DNA of 64,000 nt from Paenibacillus flagellatus (GCF_003217775.1 NZ_QJVJ01000003.1:248001-312000), one strand, 5' to 3'; positions 45,458 to 54,659 are shown, counted from the stretch's first letter. Notes: a model not told the origin generated them from the sequence alone. Numbers and translations are program-made.

Positions 45458-46882
45458 TTAAGCCGTCCCGTCCTTCTCCCACAACGAGCCGATCTCCGCA
45501 AGCGTGTGCTCCACCAGCAGCTTGCCGCCTTCGGCCCCCACCGCGCCGGAGAAAAAGTGCGTGCTGTACCCGCCGGCCGCAATCGCCTCCGCGGTCGGCA
45601 AGTAGCCGCCATGGCCGCAGGCTAGCTGTGCCACGAACGTTTGCCTGGCGGCGCTTCTGCCCTTGATCGCAATACCGTATCCGGCGTACAGCTCGAACGG
45701 ATTCGTCACGATCGCCGCTTCGCCGATTCGGAGCGCATGCAGCTCGACCTCGAAGAACGGGTTGATGCTCATCCGCTCGTACCGGTTCGCGATCGCCCAC
45801 CGCTCGTACGCTTCCGTCTGGCCGGCCATTCCGAGCGACCGGAAGTAGCCGACCGGATCGGCCTCCCGCTCCATCCGCTCGCGGAACACTTTCCACTCGG
45901 CGGCGGCCCGCGCACCGTCAGCGGGACTGACGGCGCGCAGCGGCAGCTCGATCCGCTTCACGCGATGGCGGAGCGCCGGAGCCGGCTCGCGGCTTGCGGC
46001 CGCTTCCTCCAACGCTTCCTCGATCGCGGCCGCAAGCCGACGGGCGGCCGTACGAAGCGCCGCTTCGGCATCCGCCGCGGGCCGCCGCTTCATGCGGATC
46101 AAGTCCCGCGGAGCCAAGTCCCCGGACGCGCCGACCATCCCCAGCACATGAACGCCGCTGCCGAGACGGTTTCGGACGAGCCGCCTCACCTCGCCGTATA
46201 AATCGGCGGATACGTACCGACCGTGCTCCAGAAACTGCGCGGTGCAAGCCGCATTCACGACGATGCCGGTCAGCTCGCCGGCTTCGTCCCACGTAAAGAG
46301 CAATTCGACCCGGTCGTCCTCGGGACCGATGAATCCGACGAAATCCGGCGTATCGACCGGGCCGTACATCCGGGCTGTTCCGTTCGCGTAGAGAGCCATC
46401 CGGTTATGGCCGAGCGAAGCGTTGCTTTCCCCGAAGCCGATCGAGCCGGCCTTGCGGGAGTTCCAGCTGTCCGTCACGGCTTGAGCGATGCGGGCGACGG
46501 CGAACCGGCAGTAGTCGGCGTAGCCCATCACGTTCGGCCGGTCGATCCGGTAGGCGAAATGCGGCTTGATCGCGAATTCGCCCACGAACGGACCGGTATG
46601 CGTATGGGTCGCGCTGAGAACGATGTGCTCCGGCGCGAGCTCCGGAACGGCGACGCGAACGAGCGCACGGACTCCCTCCAGCAAGTGCGGCGCCGTATGC
46701 AGCAAGTCGCAGCCGACCCATACCGCTCGCCCGCTTCCGTCCGCAGACTCCAGGGCGAGCGCGGTCGCCGCGATCGGATCCCGAACCCGCTCCGATACCC
46801 GCTCGTAAAATTGTCCGGCCAGCAGCACCGGCTCGTCCGGCGTGATGGACACCGTGCTCCATCCGATTCGTACCGATTCCAT
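45458..46882 (-). CDS. Neutral/alkaline non-lysosomal ceramidase-family protein
   Basis: Protein of 474 residues without signal peptide. It has the family motifs IGWSTVSITPDEPVLLAGQ at the N-terminus, GCDLLHTAP and the metal/active-site ATHTHTGP, and HGGYLPTAEAIAAGGYS-type sequence (ACGHGGYLPT) near the end. Classical members are secreted ceramidases; soil Bacilli and Planctomycetes have many intracellular or unclassified relatives beside sugar-acid genes, so hydrolysis of a sugar amide or ester is also possible. ATG at 46882 has AGGAGG 10 nt upstream. Last gene of the M81, SDR, ceramidase-like run. Confidence 0.82.
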   Translation of the reverse strand: MESVRIGWSTVSITPDEPVLLAGQFYERVSERVRDPIAATALALESADGSGRAVWVGCDLLHTAPHLLEGVRALVRVAVPELAPEHIVLSATHTHTGPFVGEFAIKPHFAYRIDRPNVMGYADYCRFAVARIAQAVTDSWNSRKAGSIGFGESNASLGHNRMALYANGTARMYGPVDTPDFVGFIGPEDDRVELLFTWDEAGELTGIVVNAACTAQFLEHGRYVSADLYGEVRRLVRNRLGSGVHVLGMVGASGDLAPRDLIRMKRRPAADAEAALRTAARRLAAAIEEALEEAAASREPAPALRHRVKRIELPLRAVSPADGARAAAEWKVFRERMEREADPVGYFRSLGMAGQTEAYERWAIANRYERMSINPFFEVELHALRIGEAAIVTNPFELYAGYGIAIKGRSAARQTFVAQLACGHGGYLPTAEAIAAGGYSTHFFSGAVGAEGGKLLVEHTLAEIGSLWEKDGTA

Positions 46883-46929
46883 TCGTTCCTCTCCTCCTGA
46901 TCTGCCGGGAAACATGCAAAGCCGGCCGG

Positions 46930-47706
46930 TCAATGCATCGCCCAGCCGCCGTCCACGTTGATCGTCTGGCCGGTCATGAAGTCGCTGTCCGGCGAAGCCA
47001 GGAAGACGAATACGCCGACCATGTCGCGGGGCAGCTGTCGTCTTGGGATCGCCTGCTCTTCGGCAAGGTAGGCGCGAAGCTTCTCCCGTTCGTCCGGATC
47101 GGGCATATCGAGCAGCTCCTGATCGGTCATGACCGCGCCCGGCGAGACGGCATTGACCGTGATGCCGTCCGCCCCGACCTCCCGGCTCAGCGCCCGGGTA
47201 AACCCGATCACCCCCCCTTTGGAGGCGACGTAGTGGACGAATCCCTTTTGTCCGCGCCAGAACGTAACCGACGACACGTTGATGATTTTGCCGTACTGCC
47301 GCTTACGCATGGAAGGGAAGACGGCCTTGCTCGTCAGGAAGCACGCTTTCAGATTGACCGCCAGCACGCGGTCCCATTCCTCGCCCGTTATTTCATGCCA
47401 CGCCTTTCGCGGATATATGCCCGCGTTGTTCACCAAAATGTCCACGCCGCCCCAGACGGACTCGATATCCTTGATGATGTCGCCGACCTGCCGTTCGTCG
47501 CTGACGTCGGCGTGGACCGCCATCGCTTCGCCTCCGGCGGAGCGGATCGTCTCGACAAGCTCGGACGCCCGTTCTCCGCCTCCGATATAGTTGACTGCCA
47601 CCCGGGCGCCTTCCGCCGCGTAAGCCAGACACACTTCCCGTCCGATTCCGGTGGAGCCTCCGGTGACGAGCGCCGTTTTGCCGCGTAATCGCATCGTCTC
47701 GTTCAT
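46930..47706 (-). CDS. Short-chain dehydrogenase/reductase
   Basis: NAD(P)-dependent oxidoreductase of 258 residues, classical SDR. Cofactor motif TGGSTGIGREV, NNAG at residue about 93, catalytic Ser in NVSSVTFWRGQKGFVHY, Tyr/Lys in YVASKGG, then NAVSPGAV and the C-terminal TGQTINVDGGWAMH. It would oxidise a sugar or sugar-acid hydroxyl. It lies between the ceramidase-like gene (47 bp) and the M81 gene (51 bp) in the same direction. Confidence 0.93.
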   Translation of the reverse strand: MNETMRLRGKTALVTGGSTGIGREVCLAYAAEGARVAVNYIGGGERASELVETIRSAGGEAMAVHADVSDERQVGDIIKDIESVWGGVDILVNNAGIYPRKAWHEITGEEWDRVLAVNLKACFLTSKAVFPSMRKRQYGKIINVSSVTFWRGQKGFVHYVASKGGVIGFTRALSREVGADGITVNAVSPGAVMTDQELLDMPDPDEREKLRAYLAEEQAIPRRQLPRDMVGVFVFLASPDSDFMTGQTINVDGGWAMH

Positions 47707-47757
47707 CCTCTCGCATTCGCCGTAACCGGCGCATGATTGTGCCGTTCGTCGGCTCGA

Positions 47758-49263
47758 TCAATGGGGGACGGCAATCGAACCGTCGCCGGGCGCGAAATCG
47801 TCGTCGAACGGATACATCGGCCTCGGGATGCGCCGGAACGGCAAGGCGGTCAGCTTCGCCGTGCTCGCGCCGGGCGTATCGAGAATGTAGATCCGGTCGG
47901 TCAGCTTCTCGTACTCGGCCCGGAATTGGTTGGCCGACTTGACCAGCACGAGATCGGCTTCCGCAGGCTCCAGTCCGACGCAGCGGTACATGGCCGGATC
48001 GCCGGTAAACGTCGCATTTTCCATCAGCAGCAGCGACAGCCGTCCGATGGCGACGACGGCGCACGTTCCCATGTCCGCCTCGAGGCCGGATACGGTACCG
48101 CCTCCGAACCGGAACGTTCCGCGCCCGGCATATAGTACGGTTCCTTCGATCTCGACAGGGGAACCGACACTGGCGCTGATCGTGTGACCGACAAGCAGCT
48201 TGACCGCGCTGCCGACTCCGGCTTCTGAAGCCGCCCGGGCCGCCGGGCCGTCCACTATGGACAGCAGACAGCGGAAGCGCCGCTCCGCCCCGAGCTTCAG
48301 CAGCTCGCGGAGCACGAAGCTGCTGTCGCCCGGCGAACCGGCGCCCGGACTGTCCGCGGAGTCGGACACGACGACGACTTCGCCGCCCCCTTTCTCCGTC
48401 AACAAGTCCACGATTTGCGATACCGTGTACAAGGCTACGTCGAACTGCCTGCGCTTCGTCCACATCAGGGAGGCGAGCCGCCCGACCTCGGCCTCGGCCT
48501 CCGCCTCGTCGGTGCCGACCGCCACGACGGAGCAGCCCATCTCCTCGACGTCGAGCCAAGGCTGCACCGCGAACAGCGAGGTCGCGATCGAGCGCCCCCG
48601 CGCTTCCCCTTCCCGGGCTTGCTCCCATAATTCGGCCATCGGGCCGCGGTACGTCTGCTGGTTTTCCGCCGGCACGATCATCGGCAGCTTTTTCCACCGG
48701 ATGCACGGACGGATCTCGCCTCTCGCGATCGAGAACAGCAGCTTGGCCGCCCGGTAACCGGTTTCCGCGAAATCCGTATGTGGGAACGTCCGATAGCCGA
48801 CCAATGCGTCGACGTGGCCGACCATCCGTCGGGTCACATTGGCATGAGAGTCGAGCGTGATGACGATCGGCACGTCCCGACCGACCCGCTGCCGAATGGC
48901 GGCGACGATCTCTCCGTCCGCATCGTCGTCGTCTTCGGCCGCCCAGGCGCCGTGCAGCGCGAACAGCACGCCGTCGACCGGCGGAAGGCGAGCCATCTGC
49001 GCGAACAGCTCCCCTTTCAGCTCCTCCAGCGTACGACGCCCGATTCGGCCGGACGACACCGCATGCGCGAACAGCGTCGGGAGCAGGTTCACGCCTTGTT
49101 CCCGCCCCGCCCGGTAGAAGCCGGCCAGCTCGTTCTCCGCTTGAAGCGGCAGCGCCATCCGGTCGCCCGCTCGGTAGAAATACCGCTTGAAATCGTCCAG
49201 CGTGCTGACCGCCTCGCTGAACGTGTTGCTCTCCTGAATCAATCCGCCGATCGCGATGTTCAT
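47758..49263 (-). CDS. M81-family (MlrC-like) protein
   Basis: Protein of 501 residues of the M81/DUF1485 family, named after the microcystinase accessory gene mlrC. Visible features: NIAIGGLIQESNTFS at the start, GVLFALHGAWAAEDDDDADGE, the metal-binding TLDSHANVTRRMV, GYRTFPHTDFAETGYRAA and the C-terminal DSPGAGSPGDSS-type region. Many such proteins are encoded with sugar-acid catabolic genes in Firmicutes and likely cleave an amide or C-N bond. Start at 49263 follows GGGAGG at 12 nt. Transcribed from the operator-controlled promoter at 49320-49351. Confidence 0.88.
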   Translation of the reverse strand: MNIAIGGLIQESNTFSEAVSTLDDFKRYFYRAGDRMALPLQAENELAGFYRAGREQGVNLLPTLFAHAVSSGRIGRRTLEELKGELFAQMARLPPVDGVLFALHGAWAAEDDDDADGEIVAAIRQRVGRDVPIVITLDSHANVTRRMVGHVDALVGYRTFPHTDFAETGYRAAKLLFSIARGEIRPCIRWKKLPMIVPAENQQTYRGPMAELWEQAREGEARGRSIATSLFAVQPWLDVEEMGCSVVAVGTDEAEAEAEVGRLASLMWTKRRQFDVALYTVSQIVDLLTEKGGGEVVVVSDSADSPGAGSPGDSSFVLRELLKLGAERRFRCLLSIVDGPAARAASEAGVGSAVKLLVGHTISASVGSPVEIEGTVLYAGRGTFRFGGGTVSGLEADMGTCAVVAIGRLSLLLMENATFTGDPAMYRCVGLEPAEADLVLVKSANQFRAEYEKLTDRIYILDTPGASTAKLTALPFRRIPRPMYPFDDDFAPGDGSIAVPH

Positions 49264-49319
49264 CGCTTGACTCGACCTCCCCGGCCCGCGAGGGCAACGT
49301 CGCATTTCTTCCCATCACC

Positions 49320-49351
49320 AGTATAAATCGGCTTGTATGATTGTCAACAAT
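49320..49351 (-). promoter_or_regulatory. Promoter of the M81-SDR-ceramidase operon with GntR-type operator
   Basis: Minus strand: TTGACA (49342-49347), 16 bp, TATACT (49320-49325). The palindrome ATTGTCAACAAT (49340-49351) overlaps the -35 box, so binding would block RNA polymerase. The divergent GH172 gene starts 97 bp away and may share the site. A matching palindrome lies at 54642-54653. Confidence 0.75.
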
Positions 49352-49447
49352 ATTTCTTTACTTTTCCCGTTCCATCCCTTACGATAAGTCCGTAACCGTC
49401 GCGACCGGCGGAGCATTCATACCCGTATAGGCGAAAGGAGCGCTTTC

Positions 49448-50575
49448 ATGACGAGTCCGTTAAGCGACCTGTACCGGCTTCGCACCGGGATCCGCACGAA
49501 ACGCATATCCTCCTACAACCGAGAAGGCAGCAACCACGACTACGTTTCGGTGCAGGCCGGAGAAACGATCGATATCGCGGTCATCCCCGGACCCGGCATC
49601 ATCAAGCATATGTGGTTCACGTTCAACGCCGAGGATCCGAACTTCCGCCGAAACGCCGTACTGCGCATGTATTGGGACGGCGAGACCCATCCGAGCGTCG
49701 AAGCGCCGGTCGGCGATTTTTTCGGACAAGGCTGGGCGGAATCGTACAATTTCGTCTCCCTGCCTTTGGCCGCGGCGCCGGCGGGCGGCCGGGGGCTGAA
49801 CTGCTACTTCCCGATGCCGTTCGGCGAAGGCGCGCGCATTACGCTGGAGAACGACTCGGACAAGCCGATCAAGGCGGTCTATTATTATGTCGACTACGAG
49901 GAACACGACTCGATGCCCGCCTCGGCCGGGCGATTCCACGCTTGGTGGAACCGGGAGCTGACCGAGAGCTACCCCGAGGAAGGCGAGACGGAATGGAGCA
50001 TCGTTAGTCCCCAGACGAACCATCCGTCGACCGATCACAATTACGTGATCGCCGATTTGGTCGGTCACGGGCATTTCGTCGGCATCAATTACTACGTCGA
50101 CAGCCCCGGGCCGATGTGGTACGGCGAAGGCGACGACATGTGGCTGATCGACGGCGAACCGTGGCCGGGCTCGATGCACGGGACGGGCACCGAGGATTTC
50201 TTCAACGCCTCGTGGTGCCCGAACGAGCTTTACGCCCATCCGTATTTCGGCTACGCCCGCATCCCGCAGAAGCTCGGCTTCATGGGCCGGACGCACTGCT
50301 ACCGGTTTTTCCTCGAGGATCCGGTCCACTTCTCGCGTTCGCTCCACGCGAGCATCGAGCACGGTCATAACAACAATTTGACGCTGGATCTATCCACGGT
50401 CGCCTACTGGTACCAGTCCGAGCCGCACAAGCGTTTCCCGGCTCTCCCGTCCCGCGAAGGCCGGCGCAACATGCCGGAGATCGGCATGAGGGACGTGCAC
50501 GTCTGGAGACACGAATACCGCAAGGCGATGGGCGGCGGCAGGCACATATGGGGCCACGAATGGAGGCGGACGTAA
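49448..50575 (+). CDS. GH172-family (DUF2961) glycoside hydrolase-like protein
   Basis: Protein of 375 residues, no signal peptide. DUF2961 is now CAZy family GH172 (difructose-anhydride and alpha-D-arabinofuranosidase type enzymes). Seen here: RTGIRTKRISSYNREGSNHDYV, the GPGIIKHMWFT strand, GLNCYFPMPF, and the conserved GMHGTGTEDFFNASW-type sequence (SMHGTGTEDFFN), which carries probable catalytic residues. The sequence ends abruptly RRT, in line with the family. ATG at 49448 follows GAAAGGAG. Its own unit, divergent from the M81 operon. Confidence 0.9.
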   Translation: MTSPLSDLYRLRTGIRTKRISSYNREGSNHDYVSVQAGETIDIAVIPGPGIIKHMWFTFNAEDPNFRRNAVLRMYWDGETHPSVEAPVGDFFGQGWAESYNFVSLPLAAAPAGGRGLNCYFPMPFGEGARITLENDSDKPIKAVYYYVDYEEHDSMPASAGRFHAWWNRELTESYPEEGETEWSIVSPQTNHPSTDHNYVIADLVGHGHFVGINYYVDSPGPMWYGEGDDMWLIDGEPWPGSMHGTGTEDFFNASWCPNELYAHPYFGYARIPQKLGFMGRTHCYRFFLEDPVHFSRSLHASIEHGHNNNLTLDLSTVAYWYQSEPHKRFPALPSREGRRNMPEIGMRDVHVWRHEYRKAMGGGRHIWGHEWRRT

Positions 50576-50582
50576 CCCGCGA

Positions 50583-50680
50583 ATTGTCGACATTACGACT
50601 GACTACTGTTTACTTTCGGTCCGAAATCCCTTACTATTTGGAATGGACGATTTCGCACTGACAAGGGATGGGTACCGAAC
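50583..50680 (+). promoter_or_regulatory. gntR promoter region with GntR-type palindrome
   Basis: ATTGTCGACATT (50583-50594) is a one-mismatch form of the palindrome at 54642-54653. Downstream, TTTACT, 17 bp, TACTAT is a plausible promoter 30-60 bp before the gntR start. The palindrome lies just upstream of the -35, which suits autoregulation. Confidence 0.6.
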
Positions 50681-51334
50681 ATGACCGAATTTCGATTCGA
50701 CGAGCAAAAAATGACGTCGCTGCGGCACCGGATTACGGACGAAATCCGCAAAGCGATTTTTACGGGAAGGCTGAAGCCGGGCGACCGGCTCCGCGAAGTG
50801 GAAATGTCCCGGCAAATGGGCGTCAGCCGCGGGCCGATCCGCGAGGCGATGCGCATGCTGGAGCAGGAAGGCCTCCTCTTCTCGCAGCCATACAAGGAGA
50901 CGATGGTCGCGGAAGTAACCGGCGAGGAAGTGCAGGAGGTGCTTATTCCGATCCGGCTGACGCTGGAAACATTCGCGCTTAAAAAAGCGCTGCCGTTCAT
51001 CGGCGATCCCGAATTCGAGCGTTTGTCTTCGTTCGTGGCCAGGATGAAGGAAGCGGCTCAGGTGAACCAACTGCACCAAATCGTGGAATTGGATATCATG
51101 TTTCACGAATATTTGCTCAGCCTGGCCGACATGCCGGGTCTGCTCAACACGTGGACGTCGATCTGCAACCGGATTCGTCTATACTTTATCCAGCAAGGCC
51201 AAACATACGGCAATCTGGACTTGCTGTGGAAAGAACACGAGGCGCTTCTGGCGGTCATTCGCAAAGGCGATTTCGACGCGATCGCGGAAGAGCTTGCCAC
51301 CCACATATACCGGCTTCACAACGAAGAAGAGTGA
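50681..51334 (+). CDS. GntR-family regulator, FCD (FadR/VanR) type
   Basis: Transcription factor of 217 residues. N-terminal winged helix (residues 8-75: RHRITDEIRKAIFTGRLKPGDRLREVEMSRQMGVSRGPIREAMRMLEQEG), then an FCD effector domain with a metal-site pattern around EVQEVLIPIRLTLETFAL, LDIMFHEYLL and WKEHEALLAVIRKGDFDAI. Such domains usually bind carboxylate or sugar-acid effectors. The neighbours (dehydratase, oxidoreductases, GH172) agree. Palindromes ATTGTCRACAAT near it and at two flanking operons are the probable targets. Confidence 0.94.
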   Translation: MTEFRFDEQKMTSLRHRITDEIRKAIFTGRLKPGDRLREVEMSRQMGVSRGPIREAMRMLEQEGLLFSQPYKETMVAEVTGEEVQEVLIPIRLTLETFALKKALPFIGDPEFERLSSFVARMKEAAQVNQLHQIVELDIMFHEYLLSLADMPGLLNTWTSICNRIRLYFIQQGQTYGNLDLLWKEHEALLAVIRKGDFDAIAEELATHIYRLHNEEE

Positions 51335-51371
51335 GAATGCGCACGCATTCCCGCTCTTCTTCTTTTCTTTC
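51323..51371 (+). terminator. Terminator between gntR and the FAD oxidoreductase gene
   Basis: Long stem GAAGAAGAG...AATGCG / CGCATT...CTCTTCTTC with a 2-nt loop (51323-51361), followed by TTTTCTTTC. It overlaps the last codons of gntR and works well on the plus strand; the minus strand is also symmetric but with a poorer tail. Confidence 0.8.
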
Positions 51372-51381
51372 CTCGCTCGCG

Positions 51382-52785
51382 CTAATAGGTGCCGTCGAGC
51401 ACCGCACCCTGTTCTTTCAGCCGGGCGCGCAGCAAGTTCGTATCGAGCCGGCGCATATCGTCGACGCCGGCCGCCCCGTACATCGCCGCGGCCGTACCGG
51501 CCGCCTGCCCCATGGCGAGGCAGCTGCCCATGACGCGCGCCGTTCCTTGGGCCGGGCGATCGGCGGACAAGCAGCGTCCCGCGACGAGCACGTTTTTCAA
51601 CGTCAGCGGGATGAGCGAACGGAACGGGATGTCGTACGAACCGCCGTTCGCGATCGGGATGCGGACCTGCTTGGTCCCGTCCTGATGAATGTCGATATGG
51701 TGGCAGCCTTTCGCCACGCCGTCCGCAAACTTCCTCGCGCTGCCCACGTCGTCGCCGGTCAGCACATAGTCGCCTACGATGCGACGGGTTTCCCGGATGC
51801 CGATGCGCGGCGCGATCGCCGACAAGTGCGCCTGCCCAAAACCCGGCACATGGTTTCGCAGGAAGCGGACGCACGTGTCGATCTGATCGAACAGCTCTCC
51901 CATCGTGCCGCTCAACGCTTCCGTATTCATCGCGTCGATTCGGGCGACGCGCGTGCTGTTCACGCACACTTCCTTTCGCGGGGTCGAAGTCGGCTGGATC
52001 ATGATCAGCGCGGTCGGATACATCTCTCCGCTTTCGATCGCGCGGGCGAGCAGCGGACCGTTCCCTTTGAAGAAGACGGTCGGCTGTCCTTGCTTATACA
52101 GCTCCTCGACGATCTCCTCGTCCGTGCGGCCGCCCCGGATCACTTCGCTTTCGCCGATCGCCACATTATCGGGGTGCTCCCGCACGAATGCGAGCAGAGG
52201 CCTCGTCTCGACGCCGCTCATGCGGAAGATGAGCGATACCGGCTGCAGCTCCCCTTCCGGCGAGCCGAGCTCGAACGGCGAACCGGCCATCGCGCACAAG
52301 TCGCCGTCGCCGGAGCAGTCGACGAACGCTGCGGCCTCCACGACGGTACGTCCCCTTTTGTTGCGGAGGACGACCCCCGTCGCCCGACCGCCGCCGTCCA
52401 GGACGACGTTCTCCATCGCCGTATGGAGCAGCACGTCGACGCCGTATCGGCGAAGCACGTTCATGACCGCGATCTGCATGACAACCGGATCGAAGCAGAT
52501 GTAGCGGATCAGCCTCCAGTCATTGAAGGCGCCGACGTAGCCGTTCATCTTTTCGAGCTCCGCGATGAGGTCGTTCAGGACGCCGCCGACAATCCATTCG
52601 CCTCGAGCATTGATCGCGCCGTCAATCGTCATGCCGCTCAGAAGCTCGCCGCCGACCGACGGGCCGGCTTCGACGAGCAGCGTGCGCGCGCCGTTTCGCG
52701 CCGCGCCTGCGGCCGCCGCGATACCGGCGCACCCTCCGCCGATCACGACGACGTCGTATTGACGATGATGCAGAGCTGCTTCCAT
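51382..52785 (-). CDS. FAD-dependent oxidoreductase (FAD_oxidored family)
   Basis: Flavoenzyme of 467 residues. The FAD-binding Rossmann motif is VVIGGGCAGIAAAAGAARNGA, then VEAGPSVGGELLSG and a DCSGDGDLCAMAGSPFELG segment typical of the FAD_oxidored (PF12831) group found in sugar catabolic clusters. Near the C-terminus NVLVAGRCLSADRPAQGTARV and MGQAAGTAAA bind the cofactor. It lies 33 bp after the dehydratase gene, so it is co-transcribed. ATG at 52785 follows AGGTGA. Substrate unknown, probably a sugar-acid intermediate. Confidence 0.88.
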   Translation of the reverse strand: MEAALHHRQYDVVVIGGGCAGIAAAAGAARNGARTLLVEAGPSVGGELLSGMTIDGAINARGEWIVGGVLNDLIAELEKMNGYVGAFNDWRLIRYICFDPVVMQIAVMNVLRRYGVDVLLHTAMENVVLDGGGRATGVVLRNKRGRTVVEAAAFVDCSGDGDLCAMAGSPFELGSPEGELQPVSLIFRMSGVETRPLLAFVREHPDNVAIGESEVIRGGRTDEEIVEELYKQGQPTVFFKGNGPLLARAIESGEMYPTALIMIQPTSTPRKEVCVNSTRVARIDAMNTEALSGTMGELFDQIDTCVRFLRNHVPGFGQAHLSAIAPRIGIRETRRIVGDYVLTGDDVGSARKFADGVAKGCHHIDIHQDGTKQVRIPIANGGSYDIPFRSLIPLTLKNVLVAGRCLSADRPAQGTARVMGSCLAMGQAAGTAAAMYGAAGVDDMRRLDTNLLRARLKEQGAVLDGTY

Positions 52786-52818
52786 TTGTCTCACCTTCCT
52801 CTTCGGATTCACATCGGT

Positions 52819-54576
52819 TTACGCCCGCTTCGCCTCCGCCGTCGCGGCCGGACGCGGCGTGCTGCAGGAGCCGCCTTCCAACGCTTGGGCCGCACGGGAC
52901 GTATATTGCCGGAGTACGCCGACGTGGCCGAAGTCGGGCGCCTCCCACAGCTTCAACCGCTCCTCGATCGCCTTGGCGATGACTGCCGGCTCCGCGGCCG
53001 CGCCTTCGATCCGGACGATGTCGATCGAACGGTTCGGAATGTCGATGCGGACGACGTCGCCGGTTCTCACCGCCGCGATCGGTCCGCCGTCCATCGCCTC
53101 CGGCGCCAAATAGCCGACGCACGGTCCGCGGGTCGCTCCCGAGAACCGGCCGTCCGTTACGAGCGACGTCGTGCGGGACAAGACCGGGTCCGAGGCGATC
53201 AGCTCGGAGATGAAAAACATTTCCGGCATGCCGACCGCCTTCGGCCCTTGATAACGGATGACGACGACGTCGCCGGGCTCGATCGACTTGGCGAGCAGCG
53301 CGTCCACCGCTTCGCGCTCGCTGTCGAACACTTTGGCCGGCCCTTCGTGCACCTGCATTTCGTCGGCGACCGCGAACTTTTTGATCGTGGCGCCCGCCGG
53401 CGCCAAGTTGCCGCGCAGGAGCGCAAGCGCGCCTTCCGGCTTCAGCGGCTTCGACAAGGGGTAGATGACGTCGCGCCGGTTCAGCTTGTAATTCGCCAGA
53501 AACATTTCCGCAAAATTTCGCATCTCGTCCTTCTCGAAAGCGGCCAAATTATCGCGAAGCGTGCCCCCCGTCACCGTCAGGACGTCCAGATGCAAACAGT
53601 CGCGGATATCCAGCATGAGCTGCGGCAACCCGCCGGCATACCAGAACAGCTCCGTCGGGTATTTCCCCGCCGTCTTCGTATCGACGAGCACCGGCACGCG
53701 GCGGTGAATGTCGTCGAACGCGGCCGCGTCGAGCCGGATTCCCGCTTCCCGCGCGATCGCGATCAGATGCATGACCGCGTTCAACGAGCCGCCGATGGCC
53801 GAGTGTACCGCGATCGCGTTCTCGAACGCTTCCCTCGTCAATATGCGCGACGGGCGAATGTCCGCTTCGGCAAGATTCATGACCTGGCGTCCGGCCGTTC
53901 TGGCGGCGCGGCGAATTTCGGCATTCGTCGCCGGGATGAGCGCCGACCAAGGCAGCGCCAGTCCGAGCGCCTCGGCCATCACCTGCATCGTCGCAGCCGT
54001 CCCCATATATTGGCAGGCGCCGCACGTCGGGCAGCAAGCCCGCTGGAACGCGAGAAATTCGTCTTTGCTCATGGCGTTCTCGGCCACCTCGACGCTCATA
54101 TGCCACAATTCTTCGTTGGACCTCATGCACGGTCCCGCACCCATCGCTCCTCCGGGCACGTGGATCGCGGGAATGTCCAGACGCGCGATCGCCATCAGAT
54201 GGGCCGGCACCGCCTTGTCTCCGGCGGACGACAGCACCATCGCGTCGAAAGGCGTCGCCGCAGCGTGAATTTCCACCATATTGGCGATCATGTCCCGGGA
54301 GGGCAGCGAGTAATGCATGCCGCGATGCGCTTGGGCGATGCCGTCGCAAATGTCGGTCGTCGTATAGACGGCCGGCTTCCCTCCCGCTTGGAATACCCCT
54401 TTTTCGATTTCCCCGACCAGCTCCGCCAAATGATACGAGCTCGGATGGCTGTCGCCGTGCACGCTTTCTACCAATACTTGCACCCGATCCAGATCGTCCA
54501 CCGTCCAATCCATGGACATGCGGAGCGCGTCGCCCTCGAAGCTGATTTGCCGTACCTTTTGACTGTTCCGGTTCAT
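52819..54576 (-). CDS. IlvD/Edd-family sugar-acid dehydratase
   Basis: Fe-S dehydratase of 585 residues, the size of sugar-acid dehydratases (L-arabonate, D-xylonate) or IlvD. Cluster cysteines appear in TTTDICDGIAQAHRGM, GAGPCMRSNEE and ACCPTCGACQYMGTA; the C-terminal half has LVTDGRFSGATRGPCVGYL. It lacks the usual IlvD N-terminal R-(A/P)SH start. With GH172, GntR(FCD) and redox enzymes around it, dehydration of an aldonate such as arabonate is likely. It is regulated by the promoter/operator at 54624-54653. ATG at 54576 follows GGGAGGAGAAG. Confidence 0.9.
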   Translation of the reverse strand: MNRNSQKVRQISFEGDALRMSMDWTVDDLDRVQVLVESVHGDSHPSSYHLAELVGEIEKGVFQAGGKPAVYTTTDICDGIAQAHRGMHYSLPSRDMIANMVEIHAAATPFDAMVLSSAGDKAVPAHLMAIARLDIPAIHVPGGAMGAGPCMRSNEELWHMSVEVAENAMSKDEFLAFQRACCPTCGACQYMGTAATMQVMAEALGLALPWSALIPATNAEIRRAARTAGRQVMNLAEADIRPSRILTREAFENAIAVHSAIGGSLNAVMHLIAIAREAGIRLDAAAFDDIHRRVPVLVDTKTAGKYPTELFWYAGGLPQLMLDIRDCLHLDVLTVTGGTLRDNLAAFEKDEMRNFAEMFLANYKLNRRDVIYPLSKPLKPEGALALLRGNLAPAGATIKKFAVADEMQVHEGPAKVFDSEREAVDALLAKSIEPGDVVVIRYQGPKAVGMPEMFFISELIASDPVLSRTTSLVTDGRFSGATRGPCVGYLAPEAMDGGPIAAVRTGDVVRIDIPNRSIDIVRIEGAAAEPAVIAKAIEERLKLWEAPDFGHVGVLRQYTSRAAQALEGGSCSTPRPAATAEAKRA

Positions 54577-54623
54577 CGTCTTCTCCTCCCATCTCTATTC
54601 CTCATCGGCTCTCCTTCCGCCCC

Positions 54624-54653
54624 ATCATATCATATTGTATTATTGTCGACAAT
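54624..54653 (-). promoter_or_regulatory. Promoter of the dehydratase-FAD operon with GntR-type operator
   Basis: Minus strand: TTGTCG (54647-54652), 17 bp, TATGAT (54624-54629). The perfect palindrome ATTGTCGACAAT (54642-54653) covers the -35 box, as at 49340-49351. Confidence 0.75.
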
Positions 54654-54659
54654 ATAGAA

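Noticed and set aside
51151-54657. A 1168-codon open frame on the plus strand across the FAD oxidoreductase and dehydratase genes
   Set aside because: It is antisense to two clear enzyme genes, starts inside gntR, has no ribosome-binding site, and its product is Arg/His-rich and of no known family. High GC with strong third-codon bias creates such frames.
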